NCBI GenBank assembly: GCA_003600225.1
Contig: QZFT01000054.1
Span: 1 to 51,957 of the forward strand
From: Pseudonocardiaceae bacterium YIM PH 21723
GTDB taxonomy: Bacteria > Actinomycetota > Actinomycetes > Mycobacteriales > Pseudonocardiaceae
Reading direction: 5' to 3'
DNA length: 51,957 nucleotides
A program made the position numbers and the translations under genes. The notes below the pieces were generated by a model. The model made no database searches. It was not told the origin of the DNA and was given only the letters and a program-made list of their open reading frames with translations. Positions 32,411 to 40,774 of the stretch are shown one piece after another (positions within the stretch are counted from its first letter, which is position 1; each line of letters starts with the position of its first letter).

Positions 32411-33463
32411 ATGACCACCTACGAGCCGGACCTGCGGACCAACAACCGGGGGCTCAACAAGTACCTCCAAGACAACCCGCTCGACGCCGACAGCCTGCTC
32501 GGCTTCGTCGCGCTGCTGAGCGTGGGCAAGGTCGAGGACATCAGCCACAGCGAGCTGCGCAGCTGGTTCCAGGCCATGGACCTCAACCAGGCCGACTACC
32601 TGCCCGGCGAACCGCGGTCGGTCGACGCCTACGAGAGCGCCACCGGCGGCGCCAAGGTGAAGTACCCGCTGGGCACCAACCCGAACGGCACCAAGAAGCA
32701 GACGCACGAGAAGGTCGGCCAGACCATCACGCTGATGATGCGCCACGTCGTGCGCGACGAGGACCGCATCGTGCGGCACCTGGTCCGCGAACTCGCCGAC
32801 CACAACGACGAGGCTCTGAGCTACGAGGTCAAGCTCGCCGAAGCCGAGTTCAAGCGCCAGATCGGCCCGAACATCCCGATCGGCTCCGGCGATATGGGCC
32901 TCACCCGAGAACTGGATGAGATCGACAGGCTCGACGCCTACGAGCAGACGATGATCACCAGCCTGATCACCAAGATCGAGGCCGACTTCGAGCGCGGCCG
33001 CCAGTACATCTCCGCCACCCGGATCTCCAAGATGCTCCGGGACTACATCGAACACGGCGCCGGTGGCATCCGGCTGCAGAACGGCGCGTACTTCGTCCCG
33101 TTCCAGCACGGCGCCCTGCTCGGCTCACTGCGGGAGCTGGCCGCCCGGTGCGGAGCGCAGATCAACCGCATCCCGCTGCTGAACACCGCCGACCAGCGCG
33201 AAATGGTCGGCGACGCGTTCAACGCCAAGGTCGGCCAGGACCTGGACGCCCTGGCCCGCGACATCGCCAAGGAGCAGACCGCCGGCGCCGCCGCGTACCG
33301 GGTGCGCAAGCTGCACGCCCGGTTCTCCCAGGTCCAGCAGGAGGCCAAGCAGTACCAGGAGAACCTGGGCGCCGAACTCGGTGACACCGAGGCCCGAATC
33401 AAGATGATCAATTCGCAGATGGCCACCTTGCTGATGTCCACCAACTCGAACGTCGACAAGTGA
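32411..33463 (+). CDS. DUF6744-like protein, third gene of MoxR-VWA operon
   Basis: This 350-residue protein from ATG 32,411 has a GGGGAG site upstream. It has a conserved-looking N-terminus (RGLNKYLQDNPLDADSLLGF) and a helical centre, then GGIRLQNGAYFVPFQHGALL and a coiled-coil end (RKLHARFSQVQQEAKQY). I believe it belongs to the DUF6744 family, which is found near MoxR and VWA genes in actinobacteria and their phages. The assignment is tentative. It may be the substrate or third component of the complex. Confidence 0.65.
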   Translation: MTTYEPDLRTNNRGLNKYLQDNPLDADSLLGFVALLSVGKVEDISHSELRSWFQAMDLNQADYLPGEPRSVDAYESATGGAKVKYPLGTNPNGTKKQTHEKVGQTITLMMRHVVRDEDRIVRHLVRELADHNDEALSYEVKLAEAEFKRQIGPNIPIGSGDMGLTRELDEIDRLDAYEQTMITSLITKIEADFERGRQYISATRISKMLRDYIEHGAGGIRLQNGAYFVPFQHGALLGSLRELAARCGAQINRIPLLNTADQREMVGDAFNAKVGQDLDALARDIAKEQTAGAAAYRVRKLHARFSQVQQEAKQYQENLGAELGDTEARIKMINSQMATLLMSTNSNVDK

Positions 33464-33476
33464 TCAGGGGGGAGCA

Positions 33477-33662
33477 ATGCGTACTTCGCTGAGCGACAAC
33501 GAGGGCGAGATCCGGGTCATGGGCACCGCGGCCTTCATCGAAGCCGTAGCCGAGAAGCTGGGGCAGATCGCGATCGTCCACTACGACGGCAACCTGCGAC
33601 CCAACCAGTACGGCGAGGGGCAGCGCGCCCATATGCACATCCGTCTTACCGATATTGACTGA
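33477..33662 (+). CDS. Small conserved-looking protein (61 aa)
   Basis: ATG 33,477 follows a strong GGGGGGAG site, 13 nt after the previous stop. The sequence (GEIRVMGTAAFIEAVAEKLG, IVHYDGNLRPNQYGEGQRAH) suggests a small alpha-beta fold. The function is unknown. It is probably in the MoxR operon. Confidence 0.7.
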   Translation: MRTSLSDNEGEIRVMGTAAFIEAVAEKLGQIAIVHYDGNLRPNQYGEGQRAHMHIRLTDID

Positions 33663-33712
33663 CGAGCCTCATCGGCTCTGCCAGGCTGGGACTTCACGTG
33701 AGGAGCAGGATC

Positions 33713-34471
33713 ATGACCGCCACCCAGGAAACCAAGTACCCGTACCGAATAGCCGACCAGCTGAACCAAGGCTGGCTGACCCAAGGAGACGGGACTTATC
33801 ACGGGTTTGACCCGTCGGCGATCAGCGAGAAGAAGCTGCTGGATGCGCGACCGCTCTCCGAGATCGAGCGGGACTTCGGGCCGTGGCGCCCGGTGGTTCC
33901 CATGCCTGACTCAGATCAGGACGCCCTCTACACAGCGTTCGCCCTGGCCGGGCGCAAGACCGTCACCAGCGTGGCATCCGCACTGGACCAGGTCTTCCAC
34001 GAAGTCCGCCGCCGGTTCGTCGCTGAACACGGCGAGGAGGGTTTCGAGGATTACGGGTATGCCGTCCGCACGCTCACTGCCGGTCGCCCCGGGTCCTGGG
34101 AGGCAGCGAGCCTCATCGACTTGGTGCCGTTCGGCAACGAGCTGAACCTGCACCCGCGTAAGGCGGACAGTTCCGCATCGGAGATGCGGGAGACCGGCCC
34201 GAACCTCAAGCGGGTACACCTGGAGGCTCGGGACGCGATCGCCGCGGTCCTTCGGCAGTGGACCAGCAGCGGCGACTTCTACGTCGAGGTGGCCGAGACC
34301 TTGGCCTCGGTGGTCTCTCGATACGCCGACGAGAAGTACGGCGCTGACGGCTGGAAGGCCATCGCGGACCAGTGGCTCCAGCCCGGCGGCCTGGCCAAGG
34401 AGAATTTCCACTACTGCTACAAGCTGCTCTACTCGACCTCCGAGTACATGGACACCAGACACCTGGGATGA
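33713..34471 (+). CDS. Unknown protein (252 aa) coupled to a dehydrogenase gene
   Basis: ATG 33,713 has AGGAG at 7 nt. The protein is soluble and helical (VASALDQVFHEVRRRFVAEH, EARDAIAAVLRQWTSSGDFY), with the C-terminal half resembling an antiparallel helical bundle. The next gene starts within its stop (ATGA). I do not recognise the family. Confidence 0.7.
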   Translation: MTATQETKYPYRIADQLNQGWLTQGDGTYHGFDPSAISEKKLLDARPLSEIERDFGPWRPVVPMPDSDQDALYTAFALAGRKTVTSVASALDQVFHEVRRRFVAEHGEEGFEDYGYAVRTLTAGRPGSWEAASLIDLVPFGNELNLHPRKADSSASEMRETGPNLKRVHLEARDAIAAVLRQWTSSGDFYVEVAETLASVVSRYADEKYGADGWKAIADQWLQPGGLAKENFHYCYKLLYSTSEYMDTRHLG

Positions 34472-35418
34472 ACGTGCTGAAAGTGCTGGTCAGCCACGAC
34501 GCTGACGACGAAATCGGACGGCACCTGCTCACCGAGATCCCCGGTGTGCAGGTGCTTCCGTATGACCCGGTCGCCCCGGCCCCGACTGCCGAGCAGCAGA
34601 CCGCCGACGTGTTCCTCCCGCCGTATCGGGGCAGCCACCGGCCACTGCCGTTCCTCGCGCAGCTGCCGACGCTGCGGATGGTGCAGCTGCTGTCCGCCGG
34701 GTCGGATGAGTACGAGCCGCACGTGGCCACCGACGTGCTGCTGTGCACGGCCCGCGGTGCCCACGCCCGGCCGGTCGCCGAATGGATTCTGTCCGCGATC
34801 CTCGCGCAGCTGCGGCAGTGGCCGGCCCTGGTTCGCGCGCAGGACGAACACGTGTGGGCGCACCGCAAGTTTGCCCTGGACACCCTCGCGGACAAGAAGG
34901 TCCTGGTGCTGGGAGCCGGAGCGATCGGCACCGCGGCCGCCGACCTGGTGCGGGCGTTCGGCGCGACGGCGACCCTGGTCGCCCGGTCGGCCCGGCCCGG
35001 AGTGCACGCGGTCAGCGAGCTGCACGGGCTGCTCGGTGAGCACCAGGTCCTCATCATCACCGCGCCATTGACGCCCGAGACCGAGCGCTTGGTGGACGCC
35101 TCCGTGCTGGCGGCTCTGCCGGATGACGCCCTGGTGGTCAACGCCGGGCGCGGCCGGATCGTGGACACCGACGCGCTGGTCGCCGAACTTCAGTCCGGCC
35201 GGATCCGGGCTGCACTTGATGTCACCGACCCGGAGCCACTGCCCGCTGATCATCCGTTGTGGGCGTTGCCCGAGGTCATCCTCAGCCCGCACTCCGCCCG
35301 GACTGTGCCAGGCACCACGGCGTTGTGCTACCAGGTCGCAGGCGAGCAGATCCGGCAGTTCCTGAGCGGGCAGACACCGACAAACGTGGTCACCGTGCGA
35401 CTAAGAGATAACCCGTAG
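34468..35418 (+). CDS. D-isomer-specific 2-hydroxyacid dehydrogenase family protein
   Basis: This 316-residue protein has an NAD(P)-binding motif VLVLGAGAIGTAA (about 145-157), catalytic Arg in VVNAGRGRIVD, Glu in DVTDPEPLP and His in ILSPHSARTVP. It therefore has the full catalytic triad of this family (phosphoglycerate/glyoxylate-type reductases). The substrate cannot be assigned. It is the only clear metabolic enzyme on the plasmid. It is translationally coupled to the preceding unknown gene. Confidence 0.9.
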   Translation: MNVLKVLVSHDADDEIGRHLLTEIPGVQVLPYDPVAPAPTAEQQTADVFLPPYRGSHRPLPFLAQLPTLRMVQLLSAGSDEYEPHVATDVLLCTARGAHARPVAEWILSAILAQLRQWPALVRAQDEHVWAHRKFALDTLADKKVLVLGAGAIGTAAADLVRAFGATATLVARSARPGVHAVSELHGLLGEHQVLIITAPLTPETERLVDASVLAALPDDALVVNAGRGRIVDTDALVAELQSGRIRAALDVTDPEPLPADHPLWALPEVILSPHSARTVPGTTALCYQVAGEQIRQFLSGQTPTNVVTVRLRDNP

Positions 35419-35477
35419 CAAATGAGAAATTTCGGGCAGATATCCCCGACCTGCGGATTTAGGTTCGGAACAGGTAG

Positions 35478-36938
35478 TTAGCCCAGCTCAGCGGACTGCC
35501 AGTACAAGCCCAGGCGGCCCTTGCCGGGGATCGGCCGGTCGAACGGCCGTGGGTCGGTCAGCACCCAGTGGAAGGTGCCGGGTTCCTGCTGGCCCCATGG
35601 CGTGCAGCATCCGGCGGCGGGGTGGACGTCGGTGAGGCGGATGGTCCCGAGGTATCCGCTAGGACAGTCCTTCGTGATGGCCGGATTGGTGATGGCGAGT
35701 TCTGCGGCGAGTGTGGCGCCGGCCGATTCCCAGGCTTGTCCGGCGTGCACGAGTAGTTCACCGCGGTGGGTGGTGGCCCAGCTGCGGTTCTCGATCTTCT
35801 TATGTCCGGCCATGATGAGGTTGGCCCAGGGCCGGCGGATCGACAGTGCTCGTTGTTGACCGGCCAGGGCTCGTCCGGCGTGCTCGGCTGTTCGCCGGTC
35901 AGCGGCCCGACCGGCACCTTTGGTCATGCGGGCGGCTAGCTCATTGGCTGTGGGGGTCCGGTTCCCGCGTTGGGCATCGATCGCGTCCAGCCGTCGGTGG
36001 GTACCTTCCTTGCTGGGCTTGAGGTACCGCTGGAGGGTACGGCGGTCCTCATGACCGGACAGGTTCATCAGGTCGGCCTCGGTGGCGCCGTCTTCTCCTG
36101 CGTGGGTGAGCCTGCTGTGCCGTAGGTCGTGCAGGTCCCAGCCACCGGTGGCCTCGCCGATCCGGCGTTCCGCGTTGCGGTAGCCCATGCGCCGGCGCCG
36201 GGAGACCGGGTCGATGTCGCCCTCCAGCACGGTCCCGTCCTTGGCGATGCGAGCGGACAGGAAGATCGGGCCGCTGGTGCGCTTGCCGATCAGCTGTCCG
36301 AGCATCCGCGCGGTGCGTACGTCGTAGAGCAGGACGTCTTCCTTGCCGCCTTTGCGGATCGTGTGGGCTCGCCGGTTCGGCCGGTCCAGGTGCTCGATGT
36401 TCAGGGACAGGACTTCCTCGGCCCGCGCGGCGGTGGAGTAGAGCATCGACCACAGGGTGCGGTCTTCCAGGTCGTGGCGGCGGTTGCCGATCAGCTGGTC
36501 GATCTCCCCGCGGTCGCGTACCCGGGAGTCGGTGGGCTTTGGCTGGTGCTCGCGGTTCAGTCCGGTCATCAGCGCGGCCGCGCGGCCTTCATCGAGCCAG
36601 GTCTGCTCTTCGAAGTAGTTCAGCGAGGAGGCGACGGCGGCGCGGCGGGCGTTGAAGGTGGACGGCACCTTGCCCCAGGCATCGCGGACGTTCGTGTGCA
36701 GCCGGGTTTTCCCCTGCTTAGTGTCCAGCGTGGCCAGGTCCGGGATGCCTGTGTAGGCGATCGGCAGGGCGCTGGTGTAGGCGCGCAGGGTCTCCGGAGA
36801 GGTGAGTCGGCCGTTGCGGCCGCGGTGGTTGGCCAGCCAGCACAGGTAGCCGGCTAGGGCCTCGGCCGTCGGCATGCCGACGGCGGCCGCCGTCTCGGTG
36901 TCCTCGTCCACGGATCGCAGGTGCCGGTCGGTGCTCAT
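35478..36938 (-). CDS. Tyrosine recombinase fused to a C-terminal ASCH domain
   Basis: This is a 486-residue protein from ATG 36,938 (GGAGG about 4 nt before). The recombinase part (about 20-325) has Arg172 (STAARAEEVL), Lys196/199 (TIRKGGKEDV), His270 and Arg273 (LHDLRHSRL), His296 (LSGHEDR) and Tyr305 (QRYLKPS), so it should be active. Residues 363-486 form an ASCH (PUA-like) domain: ALSIRRPWANLIMAGHKKIE, then NRSWATTHRGELLVHA. ASCH domains bind RNA or modified nucleotides. A fusion to an integrase is unusual. A 14-bp-arm operator lies upstream. Confidence 0.88.
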   Translation of the reverse strand: MSTDRHLRSVDEDTETAAAVGMPTAEALAGYLCWLANHRGRNGRLTSPETLRAYTSALPIAYTGIPDLATLDTKQGKTRLHTNVRDAWGKVPSTFNARRAAVASSLNYFEEQTWLDEGRAAALMTGLNREHQPKPTDSRVRDRGEIDQLIGNRRHDLEDRTLWSMLYSTAARAEEVLSLNIEHLDRPNRRAHTIRKGGKEDVLLYDVRTARMLGQLIGKRTSGPIFLSARIAKDGTVLEGDIDPVSRRRRMGYRNAERRIGEATGGWDLHDLRHSRLTHAGEDGATEADLMNLSGHEDRRTLQRYLKPSKEGTHRRLDAIDAQRGNRTPTANELAARMTKGAGRAADRRTAEHAGRALAGQQRALSIRRPWANLIMAGHKKIENRSWATTHRGELLVHAGQAWESAGATLAAELAITNPAITKDCPSGYLGTIRLTDVHPAAGCCTPWGQQEPGTFHWVLTDPRPFDRPIPGKGRLGLYWQSAELG

Positions 36939-36956
36939 CAGACCTCCAATCCGTTG

Positions 36957-37054
36957 TTTGTCAGATAACACGCACGAAAGGTGTTCGCCGGAGGGGAGGT
37001 TTTCCCCAAGCGGCGAAGCCCGCTTTGTCAGATAATACGCTATTATCTGACAAA
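36957..37054. promoter_or_regulatory. Operator region: TTTGTCAGATAATA palindrome and a half-site
   Basis: TTTGTCAGATAATA (37,024-37,037), CGC and its exact reverse complement (37,041-37,054) form a 31-bp palindrome. A half-site TTTGTCAGATAACA lies at 36,957-36,970, just before the recombinase-ASCH start. The region separates that gene from a plus-strand cluster starting at 37,104. Confidence 0.75.
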
Positions 37055-37103
37055 GGCTTACGGGGAGTACTCCGACTATTTCTTGCCTCCTGGGAGGGTT
37101 GCC

Positions 37104-37292
37104 ATGTCACGAACCGCCGCCGAACTGCGCTTGGCGTTGGACAACGCACGTGCTTTGCCTGTCGTTGCCTTCGCGGACATCACGCAAGAAGAAGCCACGA
37201 CTGATCGGGCCGACGCCATCGCCGAACTGGAAACCCAACTGGCTCAACGTGTGGCCGAGGAATCCGGCGGTTGGATTGGCGGACAGGTATGA
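37104..37292 (+). CDS. Small protein of unknown function (62 aa)
   Basis: ATG 37,104 has GGGAGGG upstream. The product is acidic and helical (ADAIAELETQLAQRVAEESG). Its stop overlaps the next start. The palindrome at 37,024-37,054 lies in its promoter. Confidence 0.65.
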   Translation: MSRTAAELRLALDNARALPVVAFADITQEEATTDRADAIAELETQLAQRVAEESGGWIGGQV

Positions 37293-37483
37293 GCGCGTTG
37301 TACGACGACGGTGAATACGTCTGGGATGACGAGGGCAACCGCGTTGGCCCCACCCTCGACGGTCCCGAACCGACCGAGCCGGACTGTGGCGGGTGCGAGG
37401 GCGCGGGTGGCCCGTGCTGCGGTGAGCCGGTCAGCTCCCCCGGCGAGAACGCCATGGTGTTCTCGAACGAGCCCCCGTTCTAA
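37289..37483 (+). CDS. Small acidic Cys-containing protein (64 aa)
   Basis: The start ATG 37,289 overlaps the preceding stop. The sequence is acidic (YDDGEYVWDDEGNRVG) with a Cys-rich end (DCGGCEGAGGPCCGEP) that might bind zinc. The function is not known. Confidence 0.65.
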   Translation: MSALYDDGEYVWDDEGNRVGPTLDGPEPTEPDCGGCEGAGGPCCGEPVSSPGENAMVFSNEPPF

Positions 37484-37501
37484 CACTGGGAGGAACCATC
37501 C

Positions 37502-37957
37502 ATGAGTGTCACGACCGATCGCCGCAAGCTGCCTGCTGCACTGCTGGAGCGGTGCCAGACCATCACCACTTTGCTGATCTCGCTGGGGTTCACCGCGGAA
37601 CACGCTCACGAAGCGGAGCAGTGGGTCACCGACACGCTGAGGGACGCCTGCCTCGGGTTCGGTGACTGTCTCCATCGCGCTGACTGGATGGAGACGCTGC
37701 GGGGAAACCGCTACGACGGGCAAGAGACCCAGCTCGCGCTAACCGCGCTGAACCGCATCGAGCAGGACGTCCTCGGGGGAGTCCGGATCCCTCCAACCGA
37801 CATCAAGCACAGGTTTCACCCAACGCGGCTGTCGATCTGGGACCGGGAGCTGAACCGCTATTTCTGCCACGAATGCCAGATCTGGGTGACCAACGACGGC
37901 GATCCGGACCTGCTGTACACGAAGTACTGCCCGGCCGGTCACGTGGTGTCGCCGTAA
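37502..37957 (+). CDS. Unknown protein with C-terminal Cys/His motif (151 aa)
   Basis: ATG 37,502 follows a GGGAGG site. The helical N-terminal part (LERCQTITTLLISLGF, HEAEQWVTDTLRDAC) is followed by a C-terminal CHEC...C..GH pattern that could form a zinc site. The family is not recognised. Confidence 0.65.
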   Translation: MSVTTDRRKLPAALLERCQTITTLLISLGFTAEHAHEAEQWVTDTLRDACLGFGDCLHRADWMETLRGNRYDGQETQLALTALNRIEQDVLGGVRIPPTDIKHRFHPTRLSIWDRELNRYFCHECQIWVTNDGDPDLLYTKYCPAGHVVSP

Positions 37958-38008
37958 ACCGGTCGGAGTTCTTCCGTTCCTGCAGTGGTGACCGGGAGGA
38001 TGGGCGTC

Positions 38009-38272
38009 ATGGCGGACACCGAAGTCAACGTCCAGGAGATGGGCCAGCTGCTGGGGGAGGCCTTCATCGAGTTCGATCAGGCCGAACTCGACCGGCTCAC
38101 CGAGGCTGAGCGCGAGGGTCAGTACGAGCTGCGTGCAGCGTTGTACGACTACGTCGACACCATCTGGGAACGCGCTAAGGAAGCCGGAAAGAACCCGGCG
38201 ACGGATCCGAAGTGGGACTGCGTCGCTGGAATGCGAGATCTGTTGGCCGGCCTACGCGACAGCGCTGCCTGA
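38009..38272 (+). CDS. Small acidic protein (87 aa)
   Basis: ATG 38,009 has GGGAGG at 9 nt; ATG 38,000 is a less favourable alternative. The protein is rich in Glu and Leu (GQLLGEAFIEFDQAELDRL, YELRAALYDYVDTIWER) and predicted helical. The function is unknown. Confidence 0.65.
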   Translation: MADTEVNVQEMGQLLGEAFIEFDQAELDRLTEAEREGQYELRAALYDYVDTIWERAKEAGKNPATDPKWDCVAGMRDLLAGLRDSAA

Positions 38273-38401
38273 CCCTCGGCAAAAACGAGCACGCCGCCAG
38301 GTTCTGAACGCCTGCGGTGCCCGCACCGGAGGCTGGGCATCTGCTCGCCGACGGTAGCTCGATCGTGGAGTTGGCCGTCTGGGCAGACTGACCGGGTGGT
38401 C

Positions 38402-38701
38402 ATGGACGACATCATGGACGACATCCAGCTCACCGCGCTCGCGCTCGTCCGACAGCAGTGCGAATCCGCCGATGATTCTCCGGCCGCGATCGAGGACTCA
38501 GTTCGCATCTACACCGAGTTCCGGGCGCGCTACGCGGGCACCGAAGACGACGGGCTGACCGAGGAACTTCTGGTCGTGAGGCTGGGGAAGATGGCCGCCC
38601 AGTTTCTGCAATGGCATTGCGAGCAGCAAGGTTTCGACGTGACCGACATGCTCGACAGGTTCACGCTCACCTCGCACCCCGATTTACGAGACGCCACATA
38701 G
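38402..38701 (+). CDS. Unknown protein (99 aa)
   Basis: ATG 38,402 is preferred to GTG 38,396. The protein is acidic and helical (DDIQLTALALVRQQCESADD, LGKMAAQFLQWHCEQQGFDV). The function is unknown. The 129-nt gap before it shows no obvious regulatory motif. Confidence 0.6.
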   Translation: MDDIMDDIQLTALALVRQQCESADDSPAAIEDSVRIYTEFRARYAGTEDDGLTEELLVVRLGKMAAQFLQWHCEQQGFDVTDMLDRFTLTSHPDLRDAT

Positions 38702-38779
38702 ACCGCAGCGACAGAACGGACGCGGATCTGATGTGGGACTGCGTCCGTTGCCGTCGCCACGATCGACCTCGTCTGGCAG

Positions 38780-39019
38780 TTACTCGTCGGCCTCCACTGC
38801 CAACGCGGACATCTCAACGGGGTGTGCGGCGGCACCGGCCAAGACCCTCGCGGCAGCATCCGCGACCCCCTGGTGCAGTACCTCGCCCTCGGCCCCCCTC
38901 CACAACGCATAGCTCTCAGCAGCGGTCAGTGATCGGGGTGGGCAACTCCCGCAGAAGATCCCCGAAGGCAGCCGCGGGGAGGTCTTGCACTCGACGCAGA
39001 GCAGTCCGTTCTCGTTCAC
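38780..39019 (-). CDS. Small zinc-ribbon-like protein (79 aa)
   Basis: From GTG 39,019 the product begins MNENGLLCVECKTSPRLP and continues GIFCGSCPPR, with two CxxC motifs forming a likely zinc ribbon. The C-terminal half is Ala-rich. The function is unknown. Confidence 0.6.
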   Translation of the reverse strand: MNENGLLCVECKTSPRLPSGIFCGSCPPRSLTAAESYALWRGAEGEVLHQGVADAAARVLAGAAAHPVEMSALAVEADE

Positions 39020-39074
39020 CCGGGCACTGTATGTCGTTGCACCGACAACCTCGGCCTGGACGTGAGCGGCAGAC

Positions 39075-39446
39075 CTACAGCGGATCTGGGTCTTGTGAGC
39101 GTGTCAGCCGCTGCCCGATCGGCGTGGTGAGGTAGTCGCTATGAGCGGCCGTGTCGCCGCGTGCCAGAGCTACCCCCGCGTCGAGCCCGGCCTCAAGGGG
39201 CAGGTACTTCGGCAAGAGCAGCCGGAAGCGGCGATACGCCTGCTCGTCCTGCTCGGTCATCTTTCCGAGTGCTGTACGGCGTTCCCACCACAGCACCTCG
39301 AACTCATACCGGTCGGTGAACTCGTCCGGCGTCAAGGTCGGCGCCTCGGCCTCGGTCAGATGCACGCGATCAGCCGGCCACTGGTCACCGATCTCGTAGC
39401 GCGTTGGCCAAGGCGGCTGCCACTTTCTGCCTGCCATGCCCTTCAT
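39075..39446 (-). CDS. Unknown protein (123 aa)
   Basis: ATG 39,446 or ATG 39,437 may be used. The protein contains PWPTRYEIGDQWPADRVHLT and FEVLWWERRTALGKM, then a helical basic segment. No family is recognised. Confidence 0.6.
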   Translation of the reverse strand: MKGMAGRKWQPPWPTRYEIGDQWPADRVHLTEAEAPTLTPDEFTDRYEFEVLWWERRTALGKMTEQDEQAYRRFRLLLPKYLPLEAGLDAGVALARGDTAAHSDYLTTPIGQRLTRSQDPDPL

Positions 39447-39449
39447 CGT

Positions 39450-39742
39450 GCGGCTTGATCGCGTTCCTCGCGCGTTGAGTCAAGACAGCGCCGCAGAAGT
39501 TTCCCGAGGGACCGGCGACGGGTGGATCGACTAAAAGTCCAGCTCTGCGGCTTTTCAGTCGTTCGCGCTGCTGCGGTTTCCCACCGATTTCCCACGAAGT
39601 CGCCACGATCTCGCCACGTTCGATCGGCAGGTTGGTCCCAGCGCCCGAAACGGCATCGGCACGAACCCGGAACAGCCGATCGCCAAGGTGGGCGTCCTCC
39701 AGCCGACCGGCCGGAGTCCATCGCCATCTCGTGGAGGCCATC
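39450..39742. other. Gene-free interval
   Basis: No reading frame here has a credible start, ribosome-binding site or coding-like composition. TTTCCCACC-GA-TTTCCCACG and TCGCCACG-ATC-TCGCCACG (about 39,578-39,618) are short direct repeats of unknown meaning. Confidence 0.5.
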
Positions 39743-39934
39743 GTGTCCGCGCTCGTAGCTCCGCACTCAGCCCCTGCGCCGCGTTGCACCGGTGTTTTGC
39801 CGGTCGTCCTGGGCGCCGCCGTGGAGGCCTGCGCCTCTGATCCTGCTCTTGGGCAGGTTCTGCGGATCGGGTTGCTCATCGTCGTCCTGGTCCTCGTCAC
39901 CGCGGTGGTGATCGGCGACCTGCGCCAACGATGA
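39743..39934 (+). CDS. Small membrane protein (63 aa)
   Basis: GTG 39,743 has GGAGG six bases ahead. A hydrophobic C-terminal helix (LRIGLLIVVLVLVTAVVIG) indicates a single-pass membrane peptide. The function is unknown. Confidence 0.55.
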   Translation: MSALVAPHSAPAPRCTGVLPVVLGAAVEACASDPALGQVLRIGLLIVVLVLVTAVVIGDLRQR

Positions 39935-39959
39935 GTGCCGGGTCGCCAGCCCTAGAGAT

Positions 39960-39983
39960 AACGGGAAACTATTGTTTGACGTA
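39960..39983. promoter_or_regulatory. 24-bp palindromic box, copy 4
   Basis: AACGGGAAAC-TATT-GTTTGACGTA matches the plasmid-wide box. It lies 92 bp before the gene at 40,076. Confidence 0.7.
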
Positions 39984-40075
39984 CCTGTGTCGCTGGATCG
40001 GTTGGTTCCGATGAGCGAGCTGACTCGGCATGATCAGCCACCGATACGAATTCCGCTCCGAGACCTGGAGGCTCA

Positions 40076-40393
40076 GTGGCTTCGACTCCTGCTCGTTGGC
40101 ATGACGGAGAGGCGCCCCTCGGGAGGCCGTACGGCGACCCGGACAAGGTCGTGGCACTCGCCTTCGCGCTGTACGGGATCCGGCGCCAGGCGGCCGGCCA
40201 CGTCCCGGGCGAACGGGCCGCGACCATCACGATCACCAATGCGGAAGGCAGGATCATCGGGTCGCTGGACGTGGACGCCGACGACGCCCCGCGGTTCTCC
40301 AAGGCCATCACCGAGATGATCGACACGGATTTCGGACCGATCGAAAAGACCGCGATCGAGCGGCTGATCGCGGAACGGGCAGCAGGCGCCTGA
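40076..40393 (+). CDS. Unknown protein (105 aa) downstream of a 24-bp box
   Basis: GTG 40,076 follows GGAGG at 5-6 nt. The protein has an alpha-beta pattern (VVALAFALYGIRRQAAG, ATITITNAEGRIIGSLDVDA, SKAITEMIDTDFGPIEKTAI). The function is not recognised. It is followed by a strong terminator, so it is probably a single-gene unit under the box at 39,960. Confidence 0.65.
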   Translation: MASTPARWHDGEAPLGRPYGDPDKVVALAFALYGIRRQAAGHVPGERAATITITNAEGRIIGSLDVDADDAPRFSKAITEMIDTDFGPIEKTAIERLIAERAAGA

Positions 40394-40413
40394 TCTTGGG
40401 CCAGAAACGCGAA

Positions 40414-40443
40414 AAGGCCGGCCACCCGGAGGTGGCCGGCCTT
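40414..40443. terminator. Bidirectional hairpin terminator
   Basis: A 13-bp perfect stem AAGGCCGGCCACC (40,414-40,426) / (40,431-40,443), 4-nt loop, flanked by an A run on the left. It lies between convergent genes ending at 40,393 and 40,475. Confidence 0.85.
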
Positions 40444-40474
40444 ATCCGGTGGATGTCTGCTCGTCGTCTTCGGA

Positions 40475-40774
40475 TCACCCGGGGCAGGGCTCGCCTCCGA
40501 GGTACTGCTCCGCTTGCTGCTCAGTCACAGTGACCTCGCGGCCTCCGTCGCGAAAACCGTCCTCATCGACGCTGACGCCGTTGGGGTCAGCAGCGTATTC
40601 AGCAGCTGGCACGCATACGACGTAGTGGCGGCCGCTGCCACCTCGGATGCCGGTAAATCCCACGGTACGCACGACATCACCGGTCACCATGGACCCGGAA
40701 GTACGGGCGGGGATCTGCTGGCATGCCGTCAGCGCCACCGTGATGGCTACCAGCACAACGACTACACGGGTCAT
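40475..40774 (-). CDS. Small secreted lipoprotein
   Basis: From ATG 40,774 the 99-residue product begins with a signal peptide (TRVVVVLVAITVALTAC) with a lipobox LTAC, so Cys18 would be lipidated. The mature part is Gly-rich with VVCVPAAEYAADP. It overlaps the decayed DUF5131 remnant by ATGA. The function is unknown. Confidence 0.7.
   Translation of the reverse strand: MTRVVVVLVAITVALTACQQIPARTSGSMVTGDVVRTVGFTGIRGGSGRHYVVCVPAAEYAADPNGVSVDEDGFRDGGREVTVTEQQAEQYLGGEPCPG

Noticed and set aside
30466-32418. A 650-residue minus-strand frame
   Set aside because: It is antisense to the VWA gene, which has clear domains; long antisense frames are expected at this GC content.
39443-39766. A 107-residue minus-strand frame
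   Set aside because: Arg/Trp-rich shadow-like composition and no ribosome-binding site.
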